Positions 28,087 to 40,218 are shown, counted from the stretch's first letter. The stretch: 52,001 nucleotides of DNA from Gammaproteobacteria bacterium MFB021 (GCA_000737985.1 JNVT01000038.1:1-52001), one strand, 5' to 3'. Made by a program: numbers and translations. Notes: generated by a model not told the origin, from the letters alone.

Positions 28087-29859
28087 ATGTCTACCATGCG
28101 AAACCTGACATTCGACGCCATCATCATCGGCGGTGGCGGTTCCGGCTTGCGCGCAGCACTCGAGCTGGCCAAGTCCGGCAAGAAGACGGCGGTGCTGTCG
28201 AAGGTCTTCCCGACCCGCTCGCACACGGTCTCCGCTCAGGGTGGCATCACCTGTGCCATCGCCTCTGCCGACCCCAACGACGACTGGCGCTGGCACATGT
28301 ACGACACCGTCAAGGGCGGTGACTACATCACCGACCAGGACGCCGCCGAATACATGTGCACCGAGGGCCCCAAGGCGGTCTTCGAGCTCGAGCACATGGG
28401 GCTGCCGTTCTCGCGCTTCGACAACGGCCGCATCTATCAGCGTCCGTTCGGCGGCCAGTCCAAGGATTTCGGCAAGGGCGGCCAGGCGGCACGTACCTGT
28501 GCTGCGGCCGACCGTACTGGTCACGCGCTGCTGCACACGCTGTACCAGAACAACCTGAAGAACAACACGGTGTTCCTCGATGAGTGGTACGCCATCGATC
28601 TGGTCAAGAATGCCAACGGCGACGTGGTCGGCTGTATCGCGCTGTGCATCGAGACCGGTGAGATCGTGCACGTCAAGTCCAAGGCCACTGTACTGGCCAC
28701 CGGCGGTGCGGGCCGTATCTACGCCTCCACCACCAACGCTCTGATCAACACCGGCGACGGTATCGGCATGGCGCTGCGCGCCGGCTTCCCGGTGCAGGAC
28801 ATCGAGATGTGGCAGTTCCACCCGACCGGTATCCACGGTGCCGGCTGTCTGGTGACCGAGGGCTGTCGTGGCGAGGGCGGCTATCTGATCAACAAGGATG
28901 GCGAGCGGTTCATGGAGCGCTACGCGCCCAACGCCAAGGACCTCGCCGGCCGCGACGTGGTCGCCCGGGCCATGGTCATGGAAGTGCTGGAAGGGCGCGG
29001 CTGCGGCGAGAACGCCGACCACGTCATGCTCAAGCTCGACCACCTGGGTGAAGAGGTGCTGATGAAGCGCCTGCCGGGCATCGTCGAGCTCTCCAAGACC
29101 TTCGCTCACGTCGATCCGGTCAAGGAGCCGATCCCGGTCACCCCGACCTGCCACTACATGATGGGCGGTATTCCGACCAACGTTCACGGCCAGGCGCTGA
29201 CCCAGGACAAGGACGGCAACGACGCCATCATCAATGGCCTGTTCGCGTGTGGCGAGGCGGCCTGCGTCTCGGTTCACGGCGCCAACCGTCTGGGCGGCAA
29301 CTCGCTGCTCGACCTGGTGGTCTTCGGTCGCGCTGCGGGCATCTACATCGAGAAGGCGCTCAACGAAGGTATCGAATACCTCGACGCCTCGCAGTCGGAC
29401 GTCGACAGTGCGATGGCGCGCCTGTCGCGCTGGAACGAGTCCAGCGGCGGCGAATCGGTCTCCGAACTCAAGGCCGAGCTGCAGAACACCATGCAGAACG
29501 CCTTCGGCGTCTTCCGTCAGGAAGACAACATGCAAGAGGGTGTGAGCAAGCTGGCCGAGCTGCGCGAGCGTATCGGTAAGGCGCACCTGAGTGACAAGTC
29601 CAACGCCTTCAACACCGCCCGGGTCGAAGCGCTGGAGCTCGATAACCTGCTCGAAGTGGCCGAAGCGACCGCCATCGCGGCGCTGGAGCGCAAGGAGAGC
29701 CGCGGTGCTCACTCGCGCTACGACTATCCGGATCGTGACGACGTCAACTGGCTCAAGCACTCGCTGTTCCATCCGGGCGACAAGCGCGTGACCAAGCGTG
29801 ATGTCAACTTCACGCCGAAGACGGTCGATACCTTCGAGCCGAAAATCCGTACCTACTGA
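28087..29859 (+). CDS. sdhA: Succinate dehydrogenase flavoprotein subunit SdhA
   Basis: The 590-residue subunit carries covalent FAD and oxidises succinate to fumarate. The dinucleotide-binding [11 protein letters not shown], the FAD-attachment His in [11 protein letters not shown], the active-site [10 protein letters not shown], and the Arg in [11 protein letters not shown] are all present. The length matches E. coli SdhA (588). The ATG at 28087 follows GGGGAGCC. Confidence 0.98.
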   Translation: MSTMRNLTFDAIIIGGGGSGLRAALELAKSGKKTAVLSKVFPTRSHTVSAQGGITCAIASADPNDDWRWHMYDTVKGGDYITDQDAAEYMCTEGPKAVFELEHMGLPFSRFDNGRIYQRPFGGQSKDFGKGGQAARTCAAADRTGHALLHTLYQNNLKNNTVFLDEWYAIDLVKNANGDVVGCIALCIETGEIVHVKSKATVLATGGAGRIYASTTNALINTGDGIGMALRAGFPVQDIEMWQFHPTGIHGAGCLVTEGCRGEGGYLINKDGERFMERYAPNAKDLAGRDVVARAMVMEVLEGRGCGENADHVMLKLDHLGEEVLMKRLPGIVELSKTFAHVDPVKEPIPVTPTCHYMMGGIPTNVHGQALTQDKDGNDAIINGLFACGEAACVSVHGANRLGGNSLLDLVVFGRAAGIYIEKALNEGIEYLDASQSDVDSAMARLSRWNESSGGESVSELKAELQNTMQNAFGVFRQEDNMQEGVSKLAELRERIGKAHLSDKSNAFNTARVEALELDNLLEVAEATAIAALERKESRGAHSRYDYPDRDDVNWLKHSLFHPGDKRVTKRDVNFTPKTVDTFEPKIRTY

Positions 29860-29873
29860 GGGGGTTGTCACGC

Positions 29874-30584
29874 ATGTCCAGTCTTCAGGTTTCCGTTTAC
29901 CGCTACAACCCCGAGACCGACTCCGCGCCCTACATGCAGGAGTTCCAGATCGACACCCAGGGGCGCGATCTGATGGTCCTCAACGTGCTGACCATGATCA
30001 AGGATCAGGACAGTTCGCTGGCCTTTCGCCGGAGCTGCCGTGAAGGGGTCTGCGGCTCCGACGGCATGAACATGAACGGCAAGAACGGCCTGGCCTGCAT
30101 CACCGCGCTGTCCGAGGTGGTCAAGGACAACAAGCTGGTGCTGCGTCCGCTGCCGGGCCTGCCGGTCATGCGCGATCTGGTGGTCGACATGGGGCTGTTC
30201 TACAAGCAGTACGAGCGCATGCAGCCGTATCTGCAGAACGACACCGCGGCACCCGCGATCGAGCGACTGCAGTCGCCGGAAGAGCGCGACAAGCTCGACG
30301 GCCTCTACGAGTGCATCCTGTGCGCCTGCTGCTCGACCTCGTGCCCGTCGTTCTGGTGGAACCCGGACAAGTTCGTCGGCCCGGCCGGTCTGCTGCAGGC
30401 CTACCGTTTCCTCGCCGATTCGCGTGACAACGCTACCCAGGCGCGTCTGGCCGAGCTCGAGGACCCGTTCAGTCTGTTCCGCTGCCGCGGCATCATGAAC
30501 TGCGTTTCGGTGTGCCCCAAGGGCCTCAACCCGACCCGGGCCATCGGCAAGATTCGGGAAATGCTGCTGTCCAACGCCACCTGA
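29874..30584 (+). CDS. sdhB: Succinate dehydrogenase iron-sulfur subunit SdhB
   Basis: This 236-residue electron-transfer subunit carries the [2Fe-2S] ligands (SCREGVCGSDGMNMNGKNGLAC) near residue 50 and the [4Fe-4S]/[3Fe-4S] ligands (CILCACCSTSCP, CRGIMNCVSVCPKGLNP) in the second half. The ATG at 29874 has GAGGGGG upstream; an in-frame TTG nine bases earlier is less likely. It ends the sdh part; a regulatory gap follows before sucA. Confidence 0.98.
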   Translation: MSSLQVSVYRYNPETDSAPYMQEFQIDTQGRDLMVLNVLTMIKDQDSSLAFRRSCREGVCGSDGMNMNGKNGLACITALSEVVKDNKLVLRPLPGLPVMRDLVVDMGLFYKQYERMQPYLQNDTAAPAIERLQSPEERDKLDGLYECILCACCSTSCPSFWWNPDKFVGPAGLLQAYRFLADSRDNATQARLAELEDPFSLFRCRGIMNCVSVCPKGLNPTRAIGKIREMLLSNAT

Positions 30585-30600
30585 GCGCGGGTGCGGGCAT

Positions 30601-30618
30601 CTACGACTTAAATCGTAG
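30601..30618. promoter_or_regulatory. Palindrome overlapping the sucA -35 region
   Basis: CTACGA (30601-30606) and TCGTAG (30613-30618) flank CTTAAA, overlapping the candidate -35 at 30608-30613. It could be an operator for a dimeric regulator. Confidence 0.5.
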
Positions 30619-30636
30619 CGCGCGGCTTGTTATCAT
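30608..30636 (+). promoter_or_regulatory. Candidate sucA promoter with extended -10
   Basis: TTAAAT (30608-30613, weak -35), a 17-bp spacer and TATCAT (30631-30636, 5/6 match) preceded by a TGT extended -10. Transcription would start near 30643. Confidence 0.55.
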
Positions 30637-30650
30637 GTGCCGCGCTCGCC

Positions 30651-30673
30651 GACTGCGACACCGTGTCGCAGTC
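30651..30673 (+). repeat. 10-bp stem in the sucA leader
   Basis: GACTGCGACA and TGTCGCAGTC form a perfect 10-bp stem with loop CCG, just after the predicted transcription start; no T run follows it. Confidence 0.65.
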
Positions 30674-30694
30674 GAGCCCACTATCAGAATGCTG

Positions 30695-30719
30695 GCCGGT
30701 GCCTCGTGCACCGGCTTTT
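30695..30719 (+). terminator. Intrinsic terminator or attenuator in the sdhB-sucA gap
   Basis: GCCGGTGC (30695-30702) and GCACCGGC (30708-30715) form an 8-bp stem with a 5-nt loop, followed by TTTT. It may end sdh transcripts or attenuate sucA transcription; sucA begins 124 bp later. Confidence 0.75.
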
Positions 30720-30843
30720 AACGATCATGACGCCGCTTCGCCTACATGGTCGTAACGCCGTCTCGCGACGGTGACGGAGTGACGCCGTGACGCAGATCGC
30801 GACCGGCGCCGACAACACCCCATCAGTGCAGGGTGAACGAGAT

Positions 30844-33681
30844 ATGCAAGAAGGCATAATGGAGTTGATGTGGCGCACTTCCCACATGAGCGGCGGTAAC
30901 GCTCACTACGTGGAAGCGCTCTACGAGCAGTATCTGGACGATCCCTCGACTGTGCCCGACGAATGGCGCCAGGCCTTCGATCAGCTGCCCCGGTTGGAAG
31001 GTACCCCCGCTCATGATGTCCCCCTGAGCCCCATCCGTGAGCAGTTCTACCAGCTGGCGCGCGAGCGCCGTCCAGGGCAGGTCGCCCCCAGTGCCGCCGG
31101 CAGCAGCGAGAATCGCAAGCAGGTCAAGGTACTGCAGCTGATCAACGCCTATCGCTTCCGCGGCCACCAGCGTGCCGACATCGATCCCCTCGGGCTGCGC
31201 CAGGCCGAGACCGTGCCCGACCTCGATCTCTCCTTCCACGACCTCACCCAGGCCGACATGAACACCGTGTTCCAGACCGGTTCGTTCTTCCTGGGCAAGG
31301 ACGAGGCGCCGCTCAAGGAGATCGTCGAGGCGCTGGATCAGACCTACTGCCGGTCGATCGGCTGTGAGTTCATGCACATCGTCAACACCGAGGAGAAGCG
31401 CTGGCTGCAGCAGCGTTTCGAGTCGGTGCGCTCCAAGCCCAAGTACAGCCAGAACGATCGCGAGCATCTGCTCGAGCGGCTCACCGCCGCCGAAGGGCTG
31501 GAGAGCTATCTCGCCTCCAAGTATCCGGGCACCAAGCGCTTCGGACTGGAAGGCGGTGAGTCCTTCATCCCGATGATGGACGAGGTGATCCAGCGCAGCG
31601 GCACCTACGGCGTCAAGGAAGTGGTCATCGGCATGGCCCACCGTGGCCGCCTCAACCTGCTGGTCAACATCCTCGGCAAGAGCCCGTCTGAGCTGATCGA
31701 TGAATTCGACGGCAAGAAACAGCTTGAGCGCGGTTCTGGTGACGTCAAGTATCACCAGGGCTTCAGCTCCAACGTCATGACCCCGGGCGGCGAAGTGCAC
31801 CTGGCGCTGGCCTTCAACCCTTCCCACCTGGAGATCGTTTCTCCGGTGGTCGAAGGATCGGTGCGCGCTCGCCAGGACCGTCGCGACGACGTCGACGGCG
31901 AGCAGGTGCTGCCGGTGGTGATCCACGGCGACGCCGCCTTCGCCGGTCAGGGCGTGGTCATGGAGACCTTCCAGATGTCGCAGACCCGCGGTTACAAGAC
32001 CGGCGGCACGCTGCACATCGTGATCAACAACCAGGTCGGTTTCACCACTTCGCGCCCTGACGACGCGCGCTCCACCGAATATTGCACCGACATCGCCAAG
32101 ATGGTTCAGGCGCCGATCTTCCACGTCAACGGTGATGACCCGGAAGCGGTGCTGCATGCGACCCAGGTGGCGGTGGACTATCGCAAGGCGTTCAAGCGCG
32201 ACGTGGTCATCGATCTGGTCTGCTATCGCCGGCGCGGTCACAACGAAGCCGACGAGCCCTCCGGCACCCAGCCGCTGATGTACGCCAAGATCAAGTCGCA
32301 CAAGTCGACGCGCACGCTCTACGTCGAGCAGCTGATCGAGGAGGGCGTGCTCACCGAGGAGCAGGCCAAGCAGATGGGCGAGCAGTATCGCGACGATCTG
32401 CTGGCCGGCAATCACGTGGCCAACGCCCTGGTGAAACAGCCCAACACCGGCCTGTTCGTCGACTGGACGCCGTACCTGGGCCACGAGTGGAGCGGTGATA
32501 CCGATACCAGCTGCGACCTCGAGCATCTGCGCCAACTGGCGCAGAAGATGAGCGAGATCCCCAATGGGGTCGAAGTTCAGCGTCAGGTTTCACGGGTCTA
32601 CGAAGAGCGTCGCAAGATGCTTGCCGGTAACCAGCCGCTCAACTGGGGTTTTGCCGAGACCCTGGCCTACGCCACTCTGGTCGACGCCGACCATCCGGTG
32701 CGGCTGACCGGACAGGACGCCGGCCGCGGGACCTTCTCCCACCGCCACGCCGTGGTCCACAACCAGGAAGACGGTTCGACCTACATTCCGCTGCAGCACA
32801 TCAAGGAAGGGCAGCCGAACTTCACCATCCACGACTCCTTCCTCTCGGAGGAGGCGGTGCTGGCGTTCGAGTACGGCTACGCCACCACCACGCCCAATGC
32901 GCTGATCATCTGGGAGGCCCAGTTCGGGGACTTCTTCAACGGCGCCCAGGTCGTGGTCGACCAGTTCATCTCCTCGGGTGAGTCGAAGTGGGCGCGCCTG
33001 TGCGGGCTGACGCTGCTGCTGCCGCACGGTTACGAAGGCCAGGGGCCGGAGCACTCCTCCGCGCGCCTCGAGCGCTTCCTGCAGCTGTGCGCCGAGCACA
33101 ACATGCAGGTGTGCGTGCCGACCACCCCGGCGCAGATCTTCCATCTGCTGCGGCGCCAAGTGATCCGTCCGCTGCGCAAGCCGCTGATCGTGATGTCGCC
33201 CAAGAGTCTGCTGCGTCACAAGGATGCCACCTCGACCATGGAAGAGCTGTCCGACGGCCGCTTCCAGATGGTCATCCCGGACATCGGCGAGCGCGATCCG
33301 CAGGCGGTCAAGCGGGCAGTCATCTGCTCGGGCAAGGTGTACTACGACCTCGCCAGCTACCGCGCCGAGAACCAGCGCGACGATACCGCGATCATTCGTG
33401 TCGAGCAGCTCTACCCCTTCCCCAAGGAAGAGCTGTTCGACGCGCTCAAGGCCTTTCCGAACCTGGAACAGGTCGTCTGGTGTCAGGAAGAGCCGCTCAA
33501 CCAGGGCGCCTGGTATCAGAGCCAGCATCATCTTCGCCTGGTGGCGAGCATGGTGCGCGAAGGGTTGGACCACAGCCTCAAGTTCGCGGGTCGTCCGGCG
33601 TCCGCCGCGCCCGCCGCAGGCTACATGTCGGTCCATGTGGCACAACAGAGCCAGCTGGTCGACGACGCCTTCAACGCCTGA
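30844..33681 (+). CDS. sucA: 2-oxoglutarate dehydrogenase E1 component SucA
   Basis: This 945-residue thiamine diphosphate enzyme decarboxylates 2-oxoglutarate and passes the succinyl group to SucB. It has the E1o N-terminal segment (MWRTSHMSGGNAHYVEALYEQYL), AHRGRLNLLVNILGKSP, the ThDP-site HGDAAFAGQGVVMET and, later, EAQFGDFFNGAQVVVDQFI with the C-terminal domain. The ATG at 30844 (MQEGIMELMWRTSH) agrees with Pseudomonas SucA starts; an in-frame GTG at 30787 adds 19 unlikely residues. Confidence 0.97.
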   Translation: MQEGIMELMWRTSHMSGGNAHYVEALYEQYLDDPSTVPDEWRQAFDQLPRLEGTPAHDVPLSPIREQFYQLARERRPGQVAPSAAGSSENRKQVKVLQLINAYRFRGHQRADIDPLGLRQAETVPDLDLSFHDLTQADMNTVFQTGSFFLGKDEAPLKEIVEALDQTYCRSIGCEFMHIVNTEEKRWLQQRFESVRSKPKYSQNDREHLLERLTAAEGLESYLASKYPGTKRFGLEGGESFIPMMDEVIQRSGTYGVKEVVIGMAHRGRLNLLVNILGKSPSELIDEFDGKKQLERGSGDVKYHQGFSSNVMTPGGEVHLALAFNPSHLEIVSPVVEGSVRARQDRRDDVDGEQVLPVVIHGDAAFAGQGVVMETFQMSQTRGYKTGGTLHIVINNQVGFTTSRPDDARSTEYCTDIAKMVQAPIFHVNGDDPEAVLHATQVAVDYRKAFKRDVVIDLVCYRRRGHNEADEPSGTQPLMYAKIKSHKSTRTLYVEQLIEEGVLTEEQAKQMGEQYRDDLLAGNHVANALVKQPNTGLFVDWTPYLGHEWSGDTDTSCDLEHLRQLAQKMSEIPNGVEVQRQVSRVYEERRKMLAGNQPLNWGFAETLAYATLVDADHPVRLTGQDAGRGTFSHRHAVVHNQEDGSTYIPLQHIKEGQPNFTIHDSFLSEEAVLAFEYGYATTTPNALIIWEAQFGDFFNGAQVVVDQFISSGESKWARLCGLTLLLPHGYEGQGPEHSSARLERFLQLCAEHNMQVCVPTTPAQIFHLLRRQVIRPLRKPLIVMSPKSLLRHKDATSTMEELSDGRFQMVIPDIGERDPQAVKRAVICSGKVYYDLASYRAENQRDDTAIIRVEQLYPFPKEELFDALKAFPNLEQVVWCQEEPLNQGAWYQSQHHLRLVASMVREGLDHSLKFAGRPASAAPAAGYMSVHVAQQSQLVDDAFNA

Positions 33682-33732
33682 GGCGCCATGCTGCCGGAAC
33701 AGACGCGACAGAGAAGAGATTAAGGATACGAC

Positions 33733-35352
33733 ATGGCTACTGATATCAAAGCGCCGACTTTCCCCGAATCCGTTGCCGAGGGAACCGTTGCCACCTGGCA
33801 CAAGAAAGTGGGCGACAGCGTCGAGCGCGATGAACTGATCGTCGAGATCGAGACCGACAAGGTGGTTCTGGAAGTGGTGGCGCCGGAAGCCGGCACGCTC
33901 TCCGAGATCAAGATCGAAGAGGGTGATACCTGCGAGTCCGAGCAGGTGCTGGGCGTGCTCGGCGCCGCCGGCGAAGGTGGCAAGGGCGGCGAAGCCAAGT
34001 CTGGTGACACCAAGACCGACGACACCAAGACCGACGACGCCAAGTCCGATGACGCCAAGGGCGACGATGCCAAGGGCGACGATGCCAAGGGCGACAACAA
34101 GTCGTCTGCCAAGAAGCCGGCCGGCGGCAAGCAGCACGATGTCAAGGCGCCGAGCTTCCCGGAGTCGGTGCAGGAAGGCACCGTCGCCAGCTGGACCAAG
34201 AAGGTCGGCGAAGCGGTCAAGCGCGATGAGGTGCTGGCCGAGATCGAGACCGACAAGGTCGTGCTGGAAGTGGTCGCGCCGGCCGATGGCGCCCTGGCCG
34301 AGATCAAGGTCCAGGAAGGCGAGCAGGTCGAATCCGAGGCCCTGCTGGCGGTGTTCAGCGAAGGTGCCGAGGGTGGCGCCAGCGATGACGCGCCCGCCGA
34401 GCAGGCCTCCAGCGACGACGACGGCGAGGCGGATGCCAAGGTCGATGGCAAGATCCTCGCGCCGGCAGCGCGCAAGCTGGCGGCCGAGAACGACCTCGAC
34501 GTGGCCAAGATCGAAGGTACCGGCAAGGGCGGTCGCGTCCTGAAGGAAGACGTGCAGAAGGCCATCGACAGCGGTTCGGCCAAGAAGTCTGCCGCGCCCA
34601 AGGCCGACAAGCCGGCGGGCGGCGCCAAGGCCGCACCGGCGGTCGAAGGCGAACGTCCCGAGCAGCGCGTGCCGATGAGCCGTCTGCGTCAGACCATCGC
34701 CAAGCGTCTGGTCCAGGCCCAGCAGACCGCGGCCATGCTCACCACCTACAACGAGGTGGACATGAGCGCGGTAATGGCGCTGCGCAGCCAGTATAAGGAC
34801 ACCTTCCAGAAGGCCCACGACGTCAAGCTCGGTTTCATGGGCTTCTTCGTCAAGGCGGCGACCGAGGCGCTCAAGCGCTTCCCCGACGTCAACGCCTCGA
34901 TCGACGGTACCGATATCGTCTATCACGGCTACCAGGACATCGGCGTCGCCGTCTCCACCCCGCGGGGTCTGGTGGTGCCGGTCCTGCGTGATACCGACAG
35001 CATGAAGCTGGCCGATATCGAGAAGGCGATCGGCGACTTCGGCAGCCGCGGCCGCGACGGCAAGCTCGGCATCGAAGACATGCAGGGCGGTACCTTCACC
35101 ATCACCAACGGCGGTATCTTCGGCTCGCTGATGTCGACGCCGATCCTCAATCCGCCGCAGACCGCGATCCTGGGCATGCACAAGATCCAGGAGCGCCCGA
35201 TGGCGGTCAACGGCAAGGTCGAGATCCGCCCGATGATGTATCTGGCGGTTTCCTACGATCACCGCATGATCGACGGCAAGGACGCGGTCCAGTTCCTGGT
35301 GGCGATCAAGTCGCTGCTCGAGGATCCGGCGCGTCTGCTGCTGGACATCTGA
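33733..35352 (+). CDS. sucB: 2-oxoglutarate dehydrogenase E2 (dihydrolipoyl succinyltransferase) with two lipoyl domains
   Basis: The 539-residue core protein of the complex is longer than E. coli SucB (405) because it has two lipoyl domains: residues about 5-75 (lipoyl Lys43 in TDKVV) and 137-208 (Lys175). They are close copies of each other. A charged linker of repeated pentapeptides ([10 protein letters not shown], residues about 91-122) joins them. The E1/E3-binding domain follows ([13 protein letters not shown] to [10 protein letters not shown], about 240-278), then the catalytic domain with the His of [12 protein letters not shown]. The ATG follows the GAGATTAAGGATACGAC leader. E2o assignment rests on position between sucA and lpd. 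Confidence 0.96.
   Translation: MATDIKAPTFPESVAEGTVATWHKKVGDSVERDELIVEIETDKVVLEVVAPEAGTLSEIKIEEGDTCESEQVLGVLGAAGEGGKGGEAKSGDTKTDDTKTDDAKSDDAKGDDAKGDDAKGDNKSSAKKPAGGKQHDVKAPSFPESVQEGTVASWTKKVGEAVKRDEVLAEIETDKVVLEVVAPADGALAEIKVQEGEQVESEALLAVFSEGAEGGASDDAPAEQASSDDDGEADAKVDGKILAPAARKLAAENDLDVAKIEGTGKGGRVLKEDVQKAIDSGSAKKSAAPKADKPAGGAKAAPAVEGERPEQRVPMSRLRQTIAKRLVQAQQTAAMLTTYNEVDMSAVMALRSQYKDTFQKAHDVKLGFMGFFVKAATEALKRFPDVNASIDGTDIVYHGYQDIGVAVSTPRGLVVPVLRDTDSMKLADIEKAIGDFGSRGRDGKLGIEDMQGGTFTITNGGIFGSLMSTPILNPPQTAILGMHKIQERPMAVNGKVEIRPMMYLAVSYDHRMIDGKDAVQFLVAIKSLLEDPARLLLDI
34003..34098 (+). repeat. 15-nt coding repeat (DDAKG-type) in sucB
   Basis: Roughly six units of a 15-base repeat encode [25 protein letters not shown] and DDAKG-like pentapeptides between the two lipoyl domains. 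It lies in frame, so slippage would change linker length without a frameshift. Confidence 0.85.
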
Positions 35353-36873
<1,521 letters not shown>

Positions 36874-36991
36874 GTCCTATTCTTCGCGCGTCTTGCCAGA
36901 GGTGCCGTTCTGGTTTCGGAGCGGCACGGGGGCGGGGGCCTTTCAGCGGCCCCTGCCATTCGAGTCACATGCAACCTAATGGCATGAATCG

Positions 36992-38158
36992 ATGAACCTT
37001 CACGAGTATCAGGGCAAGCAACTGTTTGCCGATTACGGTCTTCCGGTGTCCAAAGGCTTCGCCGTCGACACCCCCGAAGAAGCGGCACAGGCCTGCAAGA
37101 AAATCGGTGGCGACAAGTGGGTCGTCAAGGCCCAGGTCCATGCCGGCGGTCGCGGCAAGGCCGGCGGTGTCAAGCTGGTCGAGAGCCCGGAAGCCGCCAA
37201 GGCGTTCGCCGAGCAGTGGCTGGGCAAGAACCTGGTGACCTACCAGACCGACGAAAAAGGTCAGCCGGTCGCCAAGATTCTGGTCGAGAACTGCACCGAC
37301 ATCGCCAGCGAACTCTACCTGGGTGCGGTGGTCGATCGCGCCACTCGTCGCGTGGTCTTCATGGCCTCCACCGAGGGCGGTGTCGAGATCGAGAAGGTCG
37401 CCGAGGAGACGCCCGAGAAGATCCTCAAGGCCGAGATCGATCCGCTGGTCGGCGCACAGCCGTACCAGGCGCGTGAGCTGGCTTTCCAGCTGGGCCTGAA
37501 CAAGGACCAGATCAAGCAGTTCACCAAGATATTCCTGGGTCTCTCCAAGCTGTTCCACGACAAGGATCTGGCCCTGCTGGAGATCAACCCGCTGGTGATC
37601 ACCGACGAAGGCAACCTCCACTGCCTCGACGCCAAGATCAACCTGGACGCCAACGCCCTCTACCGTCACCCGGACCTGCAGGCGATGCGCGATCCGTCGC
37701 AGGAAGACGAGCGCGAAGCCCACGCCCAGGAGTGGGAGCTCAACTACGTCGCGCTCGACGGCAACATCGGCTGCATGGTCAACGGTGCCGGTCTGGCCAT
37801 GGGTACCATGGACATCGTCAACCTGAACGGCGGCAGCCCGGCCAACTTCCTCGACGTCGGTGGCGGCGCGACCAAGGAGCGGGTGGCGGAAGCGTTCAAG
37901 ATCATTCTCTCCGACACCAACGTCAAGGCCGTGCTGGTCAACATCTTCGGCGGCATCGTGCGTTGCGACATGATCGCCGAAGGCATCATCGGTGCCGTCG
38001 AGCAGGTCGGCGTCAACGTGCCGGTGGTGGTGCGTCTGGAAGGTAACAACGCCGAGCTGGGTGCCGAGAAGCTGGCCTCCAGCGGTCTGAACATCATCGC
38101 TGCTACCAGCCTGACTGACGCGGCTCAGCAGGTCGTCAAAGCGGCGGAGGGCAAGTAA
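36992..38158 (+). CDS. sucC: Succinyl-CoA synthetase beta subunit SucC
   Basis: This 388-residue ATP-grasp subunit makes a nucleoside triphosphate from succinyl-CoA. It starts [22 protein letters not shown], typical of SucC, with [12 protein letters not shown] in the ATP-grasp part and the [17 protein letters not shown] block. It ends with a TAA that shares one base with the ATG of sucD. The 118-bp gap from lpd holds a GC-rich stem (GGGGCC/GGCCCC, 36935-36953) without T run. Confidence 0.98.
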   Translation: MNLHEYQGKQLFADYGLPVSKGFAVDTPEEAAQACKKIGGDKWVVKAQVHAGGRGKAGGVKLVESPEAAKAFAEQWLGKNLVTYQTDEKGQPVAKILVENCTDIASELYLGAVVDRATRRVVFMASTEGGVEIEKVAEETPEKILKAEIDPLVGAQPYQARELAFQLGLNKDQIKQFTKIFLGLSKLFHDKDLALLEINPLVITDEGNLHCLDAKINLDANALYRHPDLQAMRDPSQEDEREAHAQEWELNYVALDGNIGCMVNGAGLAMGTMDIVNLNGGSPANFLDVGGGATKERVAEAFKIILSDTNVKAVLVNIFGGIVRCDMIAEGIIGAVEQVGVNVPVVVRLEGNNAELGAEKLASSGLNIIAATSLTDAAQQVVKAAEGK

Positions 38159-39030
38159 TGAGTATCCTGATCGACAAGAGCACCAAGGTCATCTGCCAGG
38201 GCTTCACCGGTGGCCAGGGGACCTTCCACTCCGAGCAGGCGATCGCCTACGGCACCAACATGGTCGGCGGCGTCACCCCGGGCAAGGGCGGCCAGGAGCA
38301 CCTGGGCCTGCCGGTGTTCAACACCGTCAAGGAAGCGGTCGAGCAGACCGGCGCCGAGGCCAGCGTGATCTACGTGCCTGCTGCCTTCTGCAAGGACTCG
38401 ATCCTCGAAGCCGCCAACGCCGGCATCAAGCTGATCGTGTGCATCACCGAAGGTATCCCGACGCTGGACATGCTCGACGTCAAGGTCAAGTGTGACGAGC
38501 TGGGCGTGCGCCTGATCGGCCCCAACTGCCCCGGCGTGATCACCCCGGGTGAGACCAAGATCGGCATCATGCCGGGTCACATCCACAAGCCGGGCAAGGT
38601 CGGTATCGTGTCGCGCTCCGGCACCCTGACCTACGAAGCGGTCAAGCAGACCACCGATCACGGCTTCGGCCAGTCCACCTGCGTGGGCATCGGCGGCGAC
38701 CCGATCCCGGGTTCCACCTTCATCGACATCCTGGAGATGTTCGAGGGTGACCCACAGACCGAAGCGATCGTGATGATCGGCGAGATCGGCGGCACGGCCG
38801 AAGAGGAAGCTGCGGCCTACATCAAGGCCAATGTCTCCAAGCCGGTGGTCTCCTACATCGCCGGTGTCACCGCCCCTCCGGGCAAGCGCATGGGCCACGC
38901 CGGTGCGATCATCTCCGGTGGCAAGGGCACCGCGGACGAGAAATTCGCCGCGCTGGAAGACGCCGGGGTCAAGACCGTGCGTTCGCTCGCCGAGATCGGT
39001 GATGCGCTGAAAGCCGTTACCGGCTGGTAA
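38158..39030 (+). CDS. sucD: Succinyl-CoA synthetase alpha subunit SucD
   Basis: The 290-residue partner of SucC carries the CoA-binding Rossmann domain ([21 protein letters not shown]) and the phosphorylated His in [11 protein letters not shown]. Its start overlaps the sucC stop by one base. The length matches E. coli SucD (289). It closes the TCA block and is followed by a strong hairpin. Confidence 0.98.
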   Translation: MSILIDKSTKVICQGFTGGQGTFHSEQAIAYGTNMVGGVTPGKGGQEHLGLPVFNTVKEAVEQTGAEASVIYVPAAFCKDSILEAANAGIKLIVCITEGIPTLDMLDVKVKCDELGVRLIGPNCPGVITPGETKIGIMPGHIHKPGKVGIVSRSGTLTYEAVKQTTDHGFGQSTCVGIGGDPIPGSTFIDILEMFEGDPQTEAIVMIGEIGGTAEEEAAAYIKANVSKPVVSYIAGVTAPPGKRMGHAGAIISGGKGTADEKFAALEDAGVKTVRSLAEIGDALKAVTGW

Positions 39031-39062
39031 GCGCTTCACGGCGCGCAGCTTGCGCCGCGACG

Positions 39063-39095
39063 ACGGCCCGCCAGGCACTGCCTGGCGGGCCGTTT
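39063..39095 (+). terminator. Stem-loop terminator after sucD
   Basis: ACGGCCCGCCAGG (39063-39075) and CCTGGCGGGCCGT (39081-39093) form a 13-bp stem with a 5-nt loop and a short TTT. Confidence 0.85.
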
Positions 39096-39216
39096 GCGTT
39101 CTGGGCTAACGTTCTGGACTAACGTCGTGGGCTAGCTATGTCCGGCGTTGAGTTGGCGGCGCTGTCGCCATTGCGATAGTGGAAGGTGGTTCAGAGAATC
39201 GGCGCGGTACGGGGAA

Positions 39217-40218
39217 TCAGCGCCGCTGCTGACGCCGCGCCATCATGCGCAGGAAGGCGCGGCCGGCGGTAGCGAGAAAGATCGGGAAGCCGGCCAGCAG
39301 ATAGAAGTAGTAGGTGACGAAGCGCCAGATCAGCACCGAGGCGGCGGCTGCCTGGGCGCCGATCAGTGGCGTCAGCAGCGCCGAGGAGGTGAGTTCGGCA
39401 CCGCCGGCGCCGCCGGGCAAAAAGCTCAGCTGGCCGGCGGCCATCGACACCATCTGCACCAGGAAGGTCCAGGCCCAGTCGATATGCTGCCCCAGCCCCT
39501 GAACCACCAGGAACAGCACGCTGTAGCGCACCAGCCAGTGGGCGCAGCAGAGCAGGAAGATGGCGAACAGCAGCCAGCGCGGCAGGCGCAGGGTCTCGAC
39601 CAGCGAGTTGCGAAAGTGCAGCAGACGCCGCGCCAGGCCGAAGCGCGAGCGGCGCTTGACGTTGAGCTTCTCGAGCCAGCGCCCGGTCACCTGCATTACC
39701 CGGTTGTAGTGGCTCAGGGTCAGCCACAGGATCACCAGCGCGCTGACCAGCAGCGTCGTGGGTAGTCCTACCAGCCAACCCAGCTGTAGATCGACCGCTT
39801 CGATCAGCACATAGGCGGCGACGCCGACCAGACCGGAGAGGAAGAACAGCAGGTCGGTGAGCTGGTCGACGGCGAAGATCGCCGAGGATTGCGCCGGGCG
39901 CACCCCGCGCCGCGCGAGCAGGCCGAGCAGGGTCAGTGGCCCGCCGGTGCCACCCGGGGTGGCACAGATGGCGAACTCGGTGGCCATCACGATCGAGAAG
40001 GCGCGCGCCTGCGACAGCTTGCCGGCGCGCCCGGCCAGCAGCAGGCGCAGGCGCAGGGCGTTGAGATTCCAGCACACGAAGATCATGCCCAGCATCAGCA
40101 GCAGCAGGGAGGTGGGGAAGCCGCGCAGCTCGGTGACGATACCGCGTCCGCCGATCAGCAGGGGAATCGCCAGTGCCGCCACCAGGCCCAGCACCAGACA
40201 CCAGATGATCCGTTTCAT
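39217..40218 (-). CDS. Lysylphosphatidylglycerol synthase-like membrane protein (UPF0104)
   Basis: This 333-residue protein has about eight membrane segments and the family motifs EFAICATPGGTGGPLTLLGLLARRG and, near the end, AAGQLSFLPGGAGGAELTSSALL. It corresponds to the LPG-synthase/flippase membrane domain without the aminoacyl-transfer domain, as in YbhN-like proteins. These are thought to move or place lipids; the substrate is unknown. It overlaps the upstream deacetylase-like gene by 4 bases (ATGA), pointing to one operon with the next two genes. Confidence 0.9.
   Translation of the reverse strand: MKRIIWCLVLGLVAALAIPLLIGGRGIVTELRGFPTSLLLLMLGMIFVCWNLNALRLRLLLAGRAGKLSQARAFSIVMATEFAICATPGGTGGPLTLLGLLARRGVRPAQSSAIFAVDQLTDLLFFLSGLVGVAAYVLIEAVDLQLGWLVGLPTTLLVSALVILWLTLSHYNRVMQVTGRWLEKLNVKRRSRFGLARRLLHFRNSLVETLRLPRWLLFAIFLLCCAHWLVRYSVLFLVVQGLGQHIDWAWTFLVQMVSMAAGQLSFLPGGAGGAELTSSALLTPLIGAQAAAASVLIWRFVTYYFYLLAGFPIFLATAGRAFLRMMARRQQRR

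Noticed and set aside
34003-34098. CRISPR-like or non-coding repeat
   Set aside because: The 15-base units are contiguous, lie in frame inside sucB and encode a linker; there are no spacers.
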